Positions 1-8,688 of a DNA stretch of 64,000 nucleotides are shown here, piece by piece. The notes under the pieces were generated by a model, which was given only the letters and a program-made list of their open reading frames with translations, was not told the DNA's origin and ran no database searches. The translations under genes were made by a program, and so were the position numbers. Each line of letters starts with the position of its first letter. The first letter of the stretch is position 1. Source of the DNA: an uncultured Clostridia bacterium. GTDB taxonomy: Bacteria; Bacillota; Clostridia; TANB77; CAG-508. The stretch lies in assembly GCA_934167965.1 (NCBI GenBank), contig CAKPMJ010000003.1, forward strand, positions 1 through 64,000, given 5' to 3'.

Positions 1-59
1 TCGATTAAAGAAATGTTAAGCAATATCAAGCGTTTCTGATATTTCCCCAAATTGTATGC

Positions 60-215
60 TCATACGGGGGTAAAATCACCTGGATGCGAAAATAGCACAA
101 CCCATTTTCCTTTGTAATCTTCTAGACATACTTTTCCACATGATGTTACAGCTGTAAAATCTGGTGCTTTATCCCCTATCTTTACATTTCCATTCATCAT
201 TAATTCATAATCCAT
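60..215 (-). pseudogene. Peroxiredoxin N-terminal part ending in TGA at the catalytic Cys position
   Basis: The reading frame opens at 215 with GGAGG 8 nt upstream and encodes 51 residues of an AhpC/TSA peroxiredoxin, including GDKAPDF and SHPGDFTPV. Peroxiredoxins of this type continue PVCTTE, where the Cys is the peroxidatic residue. Here the codon after PV is TGA (62-60). The bases beyond it do not encode TTEF in any frame. Either the gene is broken by a recombination junction at this codon, or TGA is read as selenocysteine and the downstream protein is divergent. A 7-bp stem with an 8-nt loop starting with G lies 16 nt past the TGA (22-43). The frame after TGA stays open to the window edge. 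I favour truncation. Confidence 0.6.
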
Positions 216-223
216 TAAAAATT

Positions 224-259
224 CCTCCAATCATAATTTGTATATCTTATGATTGGAGG
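224..259 (-). promoter_or_regulatory. Hairpin that encloses the peroxiredoxin ribosome binding site
   Basis: Positions 224-236 and 247-259 form a perfect 13-bp inverted repeat with a 10-nt loop. On the minus strand the distal arm ends in the GGAGG that serves the ATG at 215. The hairpin begins 20 nt after the stop codon of the upstream surface-protein gene, so it may act as a terminator, as a translation switch for the peroxiredoxin, or both. Confidence 0.6.
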
Positions 260-279
260 TATAAATAAGTTACCTATAA

Positions 280-1653
280 TTATTTTCTTTTTCTGACTAC
301 AGATACTATAATCATTCCTACTATACTTGCAATAAATATTGCACCATATAGATAAATGTTATCTCCTGTTTTTGGATTGCTAGAATTATTATTTGTGATT
401 TCTTTTTCCTCTTCATTTTTGTCATCAACATTATTATTGTTTTCTTTTTTGTTAGTTTCTGCTTTTGTGTTTGTTTGCTTTGCTTTAATTTCAAATTTTG
501 TTACTGCTTCTCCACCATTTGAAAAAGTTACCTTTAATGTATGTTTTCCAACAGATAAAGTTTTTAAATATTTTTCTTTTAAAGTGATTATCGTACTTCC
601 TGACTCTGAGTCATAATTCTTAGTATCTACTAATTTATCATCTACATATACCTTGTTTTCAAATAGAGAATAATCTGCATCAATTCTAAATTTTGCATTT
701 TTTGAATTATCTATTGTATATGTTTGATTAGCACCTTCAATAAATTTATACTCTTTTTTCTCAGGTTGTTTAGGGTCTTCATTTTCCTTAGTTTCTTCAT
801 TTACATACTTAAATGTAAATTCATAAGTACATCTAGTATAATAATCTGTTCTTGTTTCGTTCAAGATGCCACCATCAGAGCCATCATATTTTAATGAGGC
901 ACCTGTATATTTAGTATGAAGTCCTTTAAAAACTTCACTTTTTTTAGTTCCAACATTTACTGCAGTTAATATTGCTTTATTTTCTTCTCTATTTCCAACA
1001 ATTTTTATAACAGCTTTACTTTCATTGTCTGTTACTAATAGACCTTCATTTACTCTTTTGTAATATAGTGTTTTGTCTAAATCTGCAAATGATTTTAATC
1101 CTTCTGTTAACTCATCATTTTTAGAAAAATCAATTACATATTCTTTCCCATTAGTCAAATCAATTATACCTTTTGATGATATATCCTCATAAACATTTTT
1201 AACTGTTGTATTAACAACTGTTCTTATTCTTACAAATTTAACATCTAATGTTCCACTAAATTTACTTGATTCTAATTTGAATGTAGATTTACTTTCACCT
1301 ACTATTGTTGTCATAGGATAATACCAATTATTAATGTTTAATTTTATTGGTGTAGTAACACTAGAAGCACTTCCTTTATCTTCAATTTCTTCAATTACAA
1401 ACTTGTACTCTGCTTCATTTAAATCAATTACCATATTATTTGAAATATTAACAACTAATTCATCACCTTTGAATAATTGTAATTTTGCTATTTTGCTATA
1501 TTCTACATAACCATCATGAATGATTCCACCTTCAAAATTTAATGTTACTTCATTTTTTGTACTTGCATATACTTTATTTGTAGTCATTGCAAATACTAAA
1601 CTTGCTAATAAGCATATCATAATTAATATTGAAATTATTTTTATTTTTTTCAT
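280..1653 (-). CDS. Sortase-anchored surface protein with NPKTG signal
   Basis: This 457-residue exported protein has a classical signal peptide (about residues 1-30, ending VYAS). Its C-terminus has the three parts of a cell-wall sorting signal: NPKTG at about 426-430, a hydrophobic stretch, and a terminal RKRK. The body is beta-rich with Ig-like stretches, and an Asn/Glu/Lys-rich low-complexity spacer precedes the sorting motif, as expected for a wall-spanning stalk. No enzymatic domain is recognisable. The NPKTG variant suggests a sortase other than a strict LPXTG housekeeping enzyme, and no sortase is encoded in this window. GAGGG precedes the ATG. Adhesin or structural surface protein is an inference. 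Confidence 0.75.
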   Translation of the reverse strand: MKKIKIISILIMICLLASLVFAMTTNKVYASTKNEVTLNFEGGIIHDGYVEYSKIAKLQLFKGDELVVNISNNMVIDLNEAEYKFVIEEIEDKGSASSVTTPIKLNINNWYYPMTTIVGESKSTFKLESSKFSGTLDVKFVRIRTVVNTTVKNVYEDISSKGIIDLTNGKEYVIDFSKNDELTEGLKSFADLDKTLYYKRVNEGLLVTDNESKAVIKIVGNREENKAILTAVNVGTKKSEVFKGLHTKYTGASLKYDGSDGGILNETRTDYYTRCTYEFTFKYVNEETKENEDPKQPEKKEYKFIEGANQTYTIDNSKNAKFRIDADYSLFENKVYVDDKLVDTKNYDSESGSTIITLKEKYLKTLSVGKHTLKVTFSNGGEAVTKFEIKAKQTNTKAETNKKENNNNVDDKNEEEKEITNNNSSNPKTGDNIYLYGAIFIASIVGMIIVSVVRKRK

Positions 1654-1761
1654 TATTTATCCCTCTTTCTAAAGTTTTATCTTCCACTTATTATTCTAAC
1701 ATATACTATTTAAAATTCTATGTTTTTTACCAAATTTTCCGTGACACTTTGGTAATTATTT

Positions 1762-2316
1762 TTAAATCTTTCTTAAAACCTTACAAGGATTTCCAACTGC
1801 AACAACATTAGCTGGTATATCCTTAGTTACAACACTCCCTGCACCAATAACTACATTATCTCCTATTGTTACTCCTGGCATTACGCAAACATTTCCACCT
1901 ATCCAAACATTGTTTCCAACTTTAATTGGTTTTGCATATTCTAGTCCCTTATTTCTTTTTTCATAATCTAATGGGTGTCCAGAAGTATAAAAACCGCAAT
2001 TAGGTCCAATAAACACATCATTTCCAAATTCTACTTTATTAGCATCTAAAATTACTAAGTTATGATTTGAATAAAAATTTTTGCCCAAATATATATTAAA
2101 TCCATAATCACAATAAAAATTTGGCTCTATCCCCATTATTTCTATTTTCTTTTGAAATAACTTTTCTAATATCCTCTTCTTTTCCTCTATATTTCTAACA
2201 TCACTCTCGTTAAATTTTTTACATAGCTCTTTTGCATTAAGTCTTTTTTCAAATAGTTCTTTATCATAATTAGCATCGTAAATTTCTCCAGCTAACATTT
2301 TTTCTTCTTCACTCAT
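1762..2316 (-). CDS. maa: Maltose/galactoside-type O-acetyltransferase (left-handed beta-helix)
   Basis: The 184-residue protein has an N-terminal helical Maa/LacA domain (SEEEKMLAGEIYDAN) followed by hexapeptide repeats of the LbH_MAT family (VFIGPNCGFYTSGHP, VWIGGNVCVMPG). The His of SGHPLD is the expected catalytic base. It should transfer an acetyl group from acetyl-CoA to a sugar hydroxyl in the cytoplasm; substrate unknown. I chose the ATG at 2316 because AAAGGA lies 9 nt upstream; an in-frame TTG at 2334 lacks a site. It follows the fused nitroreductase gene by 29 nt and may be co-transcribed. Confidence 0.85.
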   Translation of the reverse strand: MSEEEKMLAGEIYDANYDKELFEKRLNAKELCKKFNESDVRNIEEKKRILEKLFQKKIEIMGIEPNFYCDYGFNIYLGKNFYSNHNLVILDANKVEFGNDVFIGPNCGFYTSGHPLDYEKRNKGLEYAKPIKVGNNVWIGGNVCVMPGVTIGDNVVIGAGSVVTKDIPANVVAVGNPCKVLRKI

Positions 2317-2345
2317 AATATTTTTTCCTTTCAAATTACTATCTT

Positions 2346-3365
2346 TTATAAATATTCAATAATTTCTTCTATACATTTTCTTGAAAAATGCAAATTTTTA
2401 TTAGGTTCACAGTCTTCTGCCATATAACCAATTGGCATCATAGAAATTGGTTTTATATTTTCAGGTAAGTTTAAAACATTTTTTATATCATCTTGTTTAA
2501 ATGCTCTTACCCAACATGATCCAATTCCTAAATCCCATGCTTTTAGCATTGCATATGTACCGACAATACTTAAATCCATTTCAGCAGTATTATAGTTTTC
2601 TTCTTTTTTGTTTTTCCAAACAATATCCATATCACAACAAAAGAGCAAAATAATTGGTGCATTAAAAGTCATTCTACAAACTGATTTTATTTTTTCTTTA
2701 TATTCATCACTTTTAATTACATAAATTTTTTGCGGTTGTAAATTACATGCTGTTGGTGCTAATCTAGTCATTTTTATTATTTCATTAAGTTTCTCTTGTT
2801 CAATAGCCTTGTTCGAGAAACTTCTAACTGAAAATCTTTCTTTCATTATTTCATCAATGGTCATAAAATACCTCCTCATCATTGAATTTATTAATTTAGT
2901 ATATTCTATCATTAAATACAAACATACAAGATAATAAATAACTATTAAACAAGTAATTGGTACAAATATTTTACTTATTATAATTGATAACGCAATACAC
3001 ATAGCTAATATCAGTGGACATACAATTACAGCTATTATCATTGGTTTTCTAATTCTACTACACAGTTCTAATTTTTCTTTTTTATCATATAACTCAAAGT
3101 CTTTTTTTGCTCTAAAAATTCCCCAAAAAGAATATTTATATACAAATTCAATATCTTCTTTTTTTAATTCTTCAATTTTGTTGTGTATAGCTTTTTTACT
3201 CATTCCTCTAAAATAATAAATTCTGTATGTATATTCATTCTCTTTTCCTTTTTCAAAATTCCAAAAGCCCTCTGTTAAACTTTTAGTATTCCATCCTTTA
3301 CAACTCATTTGGTTCATATATTCTTCGTCTTTTACATGAGTTCCACAATACCTAAATTTTATCAT
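2346..3365 (-). CDS. DUF2812-nitroreductase fusion protein
   Basis: The 339-residue product (from the ATG at 3365) carries two domains. About residues 1-160 match the DUF2812 pattern: FRYCGTHVKDEEYM start, tryptophan/tyrosine-rich strands, then two membrane segments. The remainder is an FMN-dependent nitroreductase (MKERFSVRSFSN, RLAPTACNLQP, GIGSCWVR). The join is MMRRYFMTIDEIM. The codons MRR contain GAGGAGG (2877-2871), and 6 nt later comes ATG at 2864-2862, a textbook start site for a free-standing nitroreductase. The gene may therefore yield both a membrane-attached fusion and a soluble enzyme, or be a recent fusion of two adjacent genes. Substrate unknown. Confidence 0.8.
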   Translation of the reverse strand: MIKFRYCGTHVKDEEYMNQMSCKGWNTKSLTEGFWNFEKGKENEYTYRIYYFRGMSKKAIHNKIEELKKEDIEFVYKYSFWGIFRAKKDFELYDKKEKLELCSRIRKPMIIAVIVCPLILAMCIALSIIISKIFVPITCLIVIYYLVCLYLMIEYTKLINSMMRRYFMTIDEIMKERFSVRSFSNKAIEQEKLNEIIKMTRLAPTACNLQPQKIYVIKSDEYKEKIKSVCRMTFNAPIILLFCCDMDIVWKNKKEENYNTAEMDLSIVGTYAMLKAWDLGIGSCWVRAFKQDDIKNVLNLPENIKPISMMPIGYMAEDCEPNKNLHFSRKCIEEIIEYL

Positions 3366-3423
3366 AATATCAATCATTCCTTGCAAAATTTTTTTCCATT
3401 TATTTTATATAATTGTAATTTGT

Positions 3424-4077
3424 TTAACTGATTCTATAATGTCCTATAATATAATCTTGTCCGTATAGTTCTAAAACATCTTCTTCATAGTTTACTTGTA
3501 TTGGATTTGCGTGGTGTATTAAAAATGGAATACCTTTTTTATTTCTCTTATCTGATATTATTCCTATATGGTCTTTAAATACAATTATATCTCCACCTTG
3601 CCATTCTTCTATTTGTGATAAATCCTTTGTTAGAGAAATACTATTATTTTTTAAATATACATCTAGGTTTCTTACTCTCCTAAAATCTATGTTTTTATCT
3701 ATAACTTCAATATTATATTTTTCTTTATTATTTATAATATCTTCGTTTACAAGTTCCTTTAAATCATATCCAGCATCTTTTAATCCATTTGCAACAACAT
3801 CAGTACAAACTCCATATTCATCATCTGGATATCCAGTTTCATAATATTTACTTTTATATTTTGGCTTTTTAGCAATATAAGTTCTTACATTATTCAATAT
3901 ATCTGTTTGGTCATCTATTCCATCATTGTCTTTATCAACACTACTAATATAAGTTTCAATATTAAAATCGCTATTAGAATATTGTTTGTGTGGAATAGTG
4001 TTAAAAAAATATAATAGCGCTACTAAAATCACACTAATAATTATAAATATAACAATTATAAAAATTCTTTTTTTCAT
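3424..4077 (-). CDS. DUF1287 family membrane-anchored protein
   Basis: This 217-residue protein begins with a single transmembrane helix (about 7-25). A DUF1287 domain follows, with the family features DGIDDQTDIL, GVCTDVVANGLKDAG, WQGGDIIVF, DHIGIISD and IHHANP. The conserved Cys (GVCTD) and later His (DHIG) resemble the catalytic pair of NlpC/P60-like cysteine hydrolases, so an extracytoplasmic hydrolase acting on wall peptides is plausible but unproven. It lies 17 nt downstream of the SanA-like gene on the same strand, so the two are probably co-transcribed as an envelope-related unit. Confidence 0.8.
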   Translation of the reverse strand: MKKRIFIIVIFIIISVILVALLYFFNTIPHKQYSNSDFNIETYISSVDKDNDGIDDQTDILNNVRTYIAKKPKYKSKYYETGYPDDEYGVCTDVVANGLKDAGYDLKELVNEDIINNKEKYNIEVIDKNIDFRRVRNLDVYLKNNSISLTKDLSQIEEWQGGDIIVFKDHIGIISDKRNKKGIPFLIHHANPIQVNYEEDVLELYGQDYIIGHYRIS

Positions 4078-4094
4078 ACTAACTCCAATATTTG

Positions 4095-4766
4095 TTAAAT
4101 ATCTTGTTTACCGTCATTTGTAATATCTCCATTTCCACTTACAGGAATTGTATCTCCTAAATAAGTAGGTTCTGGCTTAAATATGCATTTTATAAAGTCT
4201 TTATCTCTCGCTAATATTTCTCTTAATTCTCTATATGTTGCTCCTACATATTGTCTTGGATCTGCTCCTACTCCATAGGCTTCCAACCCTAACTGATTTG
4301 CAATATATAATGCCCTATATAAATGGTATTCTTGAGTTACTATTACTACTTTCTTTGCTTCAAAAATATCTTTTGCTCTGTATATACCTTCATAAGTAGA
4401 AAATCCTGCGTGATCCATAAAAATATTTTCTGATGGTATTCCTTTTTCAATCGCATAATTTTTCATTATATTTACTTCATCATATTCTCTTCTTCCGTGA
4501 TCACCACTCATTATTATCTTGTCTGACACACTATTTTGGTATAATTTTATACCTTCTAATAATCTATCTTCTAACATAGGACTAGGTTTATCTTTCCATA
4601 TTCCAGCTCCTAGAATTATTATACAATCTACATCAGATAATGCTGTATAGTCATTTTCTTTAATAATTTGTTTATTTGTGGATATTCTTACATATAAATT
4701 TATTCCTAAAACAATAATAGTTATTAAAATAATAGCTATTATTCCATATTTTAATAATTTCTTCAT
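4095..4766 (-). CDS. SanA/YdcF-like DUF218 membrane protein
   Basis: The 223-residue protein has one N-terminal transmembrane helix followed by a DUF218 domain (CIIILGAGIWKDKPSPML, KIIMSGDHGRREYDE, VVIVTQEYHLYRALY). The family includes E. coli SanA (vancomycin exclusion) and YdcF. Members are thought to act in envelope polysaccharide or lipid-carrier metabolism, but no reaction is firmly established. GGAGAAG precedes the ATG. It lies 17 nt upstream of the DUF1287 gene and 27 nt after the Vat-like acetyltransferase, suggesting a three-gene operon. Confidence 0.82.
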   Translation of the reverse strand: MKKLLKYGIIAIILITIIVLGINLYVRISTNKQIIKENDYTALSDVDCIIILGAGIWKDKPSPMLEDRLLEGIKLYQNSVSDKIIMSGDHGRREYDEVNIMKNYAIEKGIPSENIFMDHAGFSTYEGIYRAKDIFEAKKVVIVTQEYHLYRALYIANQLGLEAYGVGADPRQYVGATYRELREILARDKDFIKCIFKPEPTYLGDTIPVSGNGDITNDGKQDI

Positions 4767-4793
4767 TTAATCTTCTCCATAACTTACTATTTT

Positions 4794-5432
4794 TTAAACT
4801 AATTTTGATAATTCTTGTTTTACCTTTTCTAAATCACTTGATGTTAATAGTGGTATTAAACTATTTATTTCTTCAATACTCTTATCCCACCATTTTAATT
4901 TTTCCATTATATCAATTAGTTCCTCATCAAATCTTTTTCTTATTGGTCTTGCAGGATTTCCTACAACTATTGTATAAGGATCGACATCACTACCAATAAC
5001 ACTATTAGCACCAATTATTGCACCATCTCCAATATGAACTCCTGGAAGTATAGTTGCATTTTGTCCTATCCATACATCATTGCCAATTATAGTATCTCCT
5101 TTAATTGGTAAGTCATTTTGTGTTGGTGGAGTTTGCTCCCATCCTTCTAAAGTATAAAAAGGAAATGTTGAAACTGCATTCATTTGATGATTAGCTCCAT
5201 TCATAACAAATTCAACTCCAGAAGCTATCTGACAAAACTTTCCTATAATTAACTTATCATTATTCCATTCATAATGATGTGTTACATGACTTTCAAAATC
5301 AGAATCAGCAATATACGAAAAATCTCCTACATTAATATTTTTATTCTTTATTGTTGGCTTTATATATATTTCTTTATCATATCCTGCAATAGGATTTATT
5401 GTATTTGGATTAGGTATTTTTCCATCTTTCAT
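4794..5432 (-). CDS. Vat/CatB-type xenobiotic O-acetyltransferase
   Basis: This 212-residue hexapeptide-repeat protein has the hallmarks of the Vat (streptogramin A) acetyltransferases: IGKFCQIASGVEFVMNGANH, FPFY, GWEQ, LPIKGDTIIGNDVWIG, GDGAIIGANSV, VGNPARPIRKRF and a terminal WW. The His of MNGANH is the expected catalytic base. Family members acetylate streptogramin A, or chloramphenicol in the CatB branch, and many chromosomal homologues have no proven resistance role. It is first in a likely operon with the SanA-like and DUF1287 genes. Resistance should not be assumed from sequence alone. Confidence 0.8.
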   Translation of the reverse strand: MKDGKIPNPNTINPIAGYDKEIYIKPTIKNKNINVGDFSYIADSDFESHVTHHYEWNNDKLIIGKFCQIASGVEFVMNGANHQMNAVSTFPFYTLEGWEQTPPTQNDLPIKGDTIIGNDVWIGQNATILPGVHIGDGAIIGANSVIGSDVDPYTIVVGNPARPIRKRFDEELIDIMEKLKWWDKSIEEINSLIPLLTSSDLEKVKQELSKLV

Positions 5433-5482
5433 ATAATCTACCTCACTTATAAATTATTATTTGTCTTTTTTATATCACAAAA

Positions 5483-5509
5483 GCAGATAATTATCAACCA
5501 ATTATCTGC
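5483..5509 (-). terminator. Probable terminator after the Mg2+ ATPase region
   Basis: A 10-bp perfect stem (GCAGATAATT and its complement) with a 7-nt loop is followed on the minus strand by TTTTGTG. It separates the P-type ATPase region from the Vat-like operon. Confidence 0.6.
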
Positions 5510-5526
5510 CTTAAAAATTGTTTTAA

Positions 5527-5656
5527 TCAATTAAAAAACTCTGCTTGTTCTGTTATTCTTGTTTTAGCTATTTTATATAAATCATCACTGATCATTATTA
5601 TTAGTTTTGTAGTAATCTAAAAATATATTTATATCTCCCACATATATAGAGTCCAT
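5527..5656 (-). pseudogene. Possible frameshifted small gene remnant
   Basis: Two overlapping short minus-strand frames, 5585-5656 (23 residues, MDSIYVGDIN start) and 5527-5595 (22 residues, ending TEQAEFFN), would make one peptide of about 45 residues if joined by a frameshift near 5590. I do not recognise the family. It may be a decayed gene end or chance; nothing else is apparent in this gap. Confidence 0.25.
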
Positions 5657-5669
5657 TATTCTTATTTTA

Positions 5670-8306
5670 TTATAGCCAAGCTCCTACTTTTTTAATATAT
5701 ATTTTCTTTACAATTTGAATTAAAATTATATATAAGATAGTCAATCCTATTACTATTAAGTAATATAATGGTGGCATTATTTCAAAATGAAATGAGTTAA
5801 TATTATGCAATAATATTGGTGCAAATATTGTTCCTATTATAGTAATCATTGTTAAACAAGTTAATATTGGGTTTGCCTTTGATTGTACAAAAGGTATTTT
5901 TTCAGTACGAACAAAATGAATTATCAATGTTTCACTTATTAAACATTCAACAAACCATGCTGTTTGGAAATAACTTTCACTTACGGCTTTATCGTAGCCT
6001 AATATAAACCAAAACGCTAAAAACGCTAAAACATCTATTATTGAACTTACCGGTCCCATTACATTCATAAATGTTCCCAACCCTTTAGTGTCCCATTTTC
6101 TTGGTTTTATTAAAAACTCCCTATCAACGTTATCATAAGGTATTCCTATTTGAGAAAAATCATATAAAAAGTCTTGAATCAGCATTTGAATTGGCAATAA
6201 TGGTAAAAATGGTAAGAAAATACTCGCAATAAATATACTAAATACATCTCCAAAGTCAGAACTTAAAGCCATCTTCATATATTTTATAATATTTCCATAT
6301 ACTTTTCTTCCTTCTATTACTCCATTAAGTATTACACTTAAACTTTTTTCCAATAAAATAATATCACTTGCTTCTTTAGCAATATCAGTGGCAGTATTTA
6401 CACATATTCCAACATCGGCATTATGTAATGATGGGGCATCATTTACACCATCTCCCATATATCCTACTACATGACCATTTTTTCTAAGAGTTTTTATTAT
6501 TCTTTCTTTTTGTAAAGGGTTCATTCTAGCAAAAACATTTACTTTTTCAACATTTTGGGCAAGTTCTTCATCTGACATCCTATCAACATCCGTACCTAGT
6601 AATATTTTTGAATTTTCTATTCCTACCAAGTTACAAATATTTTCAGTAGCATATTGATTATCTCCTGTTAGAATCTTTGTAGTTATTCCATACTCTTTTA
6701 GTTTTTTTATTGTACTTTTTACTTCCTTTTTTGGTGGATCTAAAAATGCTACAAAACCTATGAATGTCATTTCTTTTTCATCATCACCATTAAATATATC
6801 TTTTCCCCTATATTCTCTTTTTGATGCCAACGCAATTACTTGCATTCCTTGCCTAGCAAGATTTTCAGTATTTTCATTGATATTTTGTATCATTTTTTGG
6901 GTTAGTTCTTTATGTTCACCATTTATTTTTACTTGATTACAACCTTTTAATACTTCTTCCAATGCTCCTTTAGTAATTATTCTATAATGGTCATCATGTT
7001 TTACTACAACACTTACTTTCTTTCTAATATAATCAAATGGAATTTCATCAATTTTTTCATAATCAATAACCTGTTCTTTTATATTATGTTGAATTCCATA
7101 TGTTATTACTGCTTTATCTACCAGATTTTTCATTCCAGTACTATAATAACTATTCAAAAATGCATACTCTAATATAGACAAATCTTCTTTTCCCTCTACA
7201 TTTATGTATTTTTGTAATACTATTTTATCTAATGTTAATGTTCCTGTTTTATCAGTACATAAAACATCTATCGCTCCTAAATTTTGAATTGCTTGAATAT
7301 TTTTTACTAATGTTTTTTTCTTAGCAAGTGTTTTCGTTCCTTTAGTTAAATTAACGTTTACTATCATAGGTAGCATTGTTGGTGTAATTCCAACAGCCAC
7401 TGATAATGCAAATAACACTGCTTCTAATATATCTTTTCGTATAAATGCATAAATAATAAATACTGCTATTGAAACCACAAGCATATATCTTATTAATAGT
7501 TTTGTAATTTCATTCATACCCTTTTCAAAATTTGTCGTTTCTCTTCTATTATCAATTTGTTTTCCCATACTTCCTAGATATGTAGAAAACCCGGTATTAA
7601 TTACTACAGCTGTTGCATCTCCACTTATTACACTTGTTCCCATTAAGCATATATTTGAAAGTGAGAATATTTCATTTGAATTATTAAATTTATCTGTTTT
7701 TTCAATAGGTGCACTTTCACCTGTAAAAACTGACTGATTTAAAAATAAGTCTTTATTTTTTATAATCATTACATCAGCTGGAATAATAGAACCTGCATTT
7801 AGATGAATAATATCGCCTTTTACAACTTTCTCCGTTCTTATAGTTTGTTCTTTCCCATTTCTTACAACCGTTGCTATTGAAAACATTTCATTTTTTAAAT
7901 TTCTATTGAATTTATATGTAGAATAATTTTGAACAAATTTTATCATAGCACTTACAAATCCAATTGCTAAAATAATAACTGTCCCTAATGTGTCATCACC
8001 AACAAATTTATTTATTATTGCTAAAATAACCAAAATTAAAATAAATTTATCTTTAAACGAATTTATAAAAAAATAAAACCATGAATGTTTATTATCTTTT
8101 ACAACAATATTTTCCCCATCTTCTTCTAATTTCTTTTCTACTTCTTTATTTGTTAGTCCCTTTTCAATATTAGTTTTAAACTCTTGTATTACTTCTTGTT
8201 TTTCTTTTTGTGCAATTTTCTTATATTTTTCTAGTATTTTTTCATCATTATTATTTATTAAATTTTTATCTTTTAATTTGTTCTTTATAAAAAATAATCT
8301 AATCAA
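5670..8306 (-). CDS. mgtA: Magnesium-transporting P-type ATPase (MgtA/MgtB type)
   Basis: The 878-residue protein is a complete type III P-type ATPase: cytoplasmic N-terminus, actuator loop with FTGESAPIEK (about residue 195), phosphorylation motif CTDKTGTLT (about 350), GDGVNDAPSL (about 620) and ten membrane segments. The MgtA-like end region (FGDVFSIFIAS, GIPYDNVDREFL) supports Mg2+ import driven by ATP rather than Ca2+ or heavy-metal export. Length agrees with MgtA (about 900). Only about 110 nt separate the start from an upstream bidirectional terminator, so there is no room for a full-length Mg2+ riboswitch, and none is apparent. Confidence 0.88.
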   Translation of the reverse strand: MIRLFFIKNKLKDKNLINNNDEKILEKYKKIAQKEKQEVIQEFKTNIEKGLTNKEVEKKLEEDGENIVVKDNKHSWFYFFINSFKDKFILILVILAIINKFVGDDTLGTVIILAIGFVSAMIKFVQNYSTYKFNRNLKNEMFSIATVVRNGKEQTIRTEKVVKGDIIHLNAGSIIPADVMIIKNKDLFLNQSVFTGESAPIEKTDKFNNSNEIFSLSNICLMGTSVISGDATAVVINTGFSTYLGSMGKQIDNRRETTNFEKGMNEITKLLIRYMLVVSIAVFIIYAFIRKDILEAVLFALSVAVGITPTMLPMIVNVNLTKGTKTLAKKKTLVKNIQAIQNLGAIDVLCTDKTGTLTLDKIVLQKYINVEGKEDLSILEYAFLNSYYSTGMKNLVDKAVITYGIQHNIKEQVIDYEKIDEIPFDYIRKKVSVVVKHDDHYRIITKGALEEVLKGCNQVKINGEHKELTQKMIQNINENTENLARQGMQVIALASKREYRGKDIFNGDDEKEMTFIGFVAFLDPPKKEVKSTIKKLKEYGITTKILTGDNQYATENICNLVGIENSKILLGTDVDRMSDEELAQNVEKVNVFARMNPLQKERIIKTLRKNGHVVGYMGDGVNDAPSLHNADVGICVNTATDIAKEASDIILLEKSLSVILNGVIEGRKVYGNIIKYMKMALSSDFGDVFSIFIASIFLPFLPLLPIQMLIQDFLYDFSQIGIPYDNVDREFLIKPRKWDTKGLGTFMNVMGPVSSIIDVLAFLAFWFILGYDKAVSESYFQTAWFVECLISETLIIHFVRTEKIPFVQSKANPILTCLTMITIIGTIFAPILLHNINSFHFEIMPPLYYLIVIGLTILYIILIQIVKKIYIKKVGAWL

Positions 8307-8418
8307 TTTTTACATACCTCCTTTTTATTTATTCTTTGGCATATTCTCCCTATATTAATAATAAACTTAATCTATCTTTTTTTCAATGGTTTATAATAAA
8401 TTTTAATAACTTATAAAA

Positions 8419-8446
8419 AAAGACAGATTTCTAACAATCTGTCTTT
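8419..8446. terminator. Bidirectional terminator
   Basis: An 11-bp perfect stem (AAAGACAGATT and its complement, loop 6 nt) has A-rich sequence on one side and T-rich on the other. It sits between the flavodoxin fragment (minus strand, just upstream) and the mgtA leader. Confidence 0.7.
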
Positions 8447-8458
8447 CTATACATTATT

Positions 8459-8686
8459 TTATAGCTTATTTATCCAGTTATTTATTTCTTTTCCACTAGT
8501 AACTAAATTACTACTATAACTTTTAAACACAATATTCATACCACTTTCTACATTAGAATCTGGGCACAATTTTTCTATCTCTTTGAAGGTTCTACCTAAC
8601 CAACCTGCATTTGTCGCAAAAGGTTTTATAGTTTTTCCTTTAAGATTATTCTTTGTTAAAAATGTTCTTATAGCTGGCTTTGCTAG
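8459..8686 (-). pseudogene. Flavodoxin 3' fragment
   Basis: About 75 codons ending at 8459 encode the C-terminal half of a flavodoxin: KPAIRTFL, NLKGKTIKPFATNAG, LGRTFKEIEKLC and a helical tail ending NNWINKL. The N-terminal half with the FMN phosphate-binding loop is absent. The frame loses homology at about 8686, where the 3' end of an oppositely oriented MerR gene begins. The two were probably divergent neighbours fused by a deletion. Confidence 0.65.
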
Positions 8687-8688
8687 AT

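Noticed and set aside
1..60. Confident call of a selenoprotein peroxiredoxin
   Set aside because: The TGA and a stem-loop are suggestive, but residues after TGA do not match the family and sel genes cannot be seen; kept only as a hypothesis.
4794..5432. Naming the gene a proven streptogramin or chloramphenicol resistance gene
   Set aside because: The fold and motifs match Vat/CatB enzymes, but many chromosomal homologues have no demonstrated resistance activity.
8307..8418. Possible Mg2+ riboswitch upstream of mgtA
   Set aside because: Only about 110 nt lie between the bidirectional terminator and the start codon, too short for an M-box, and no matching helices are visible.
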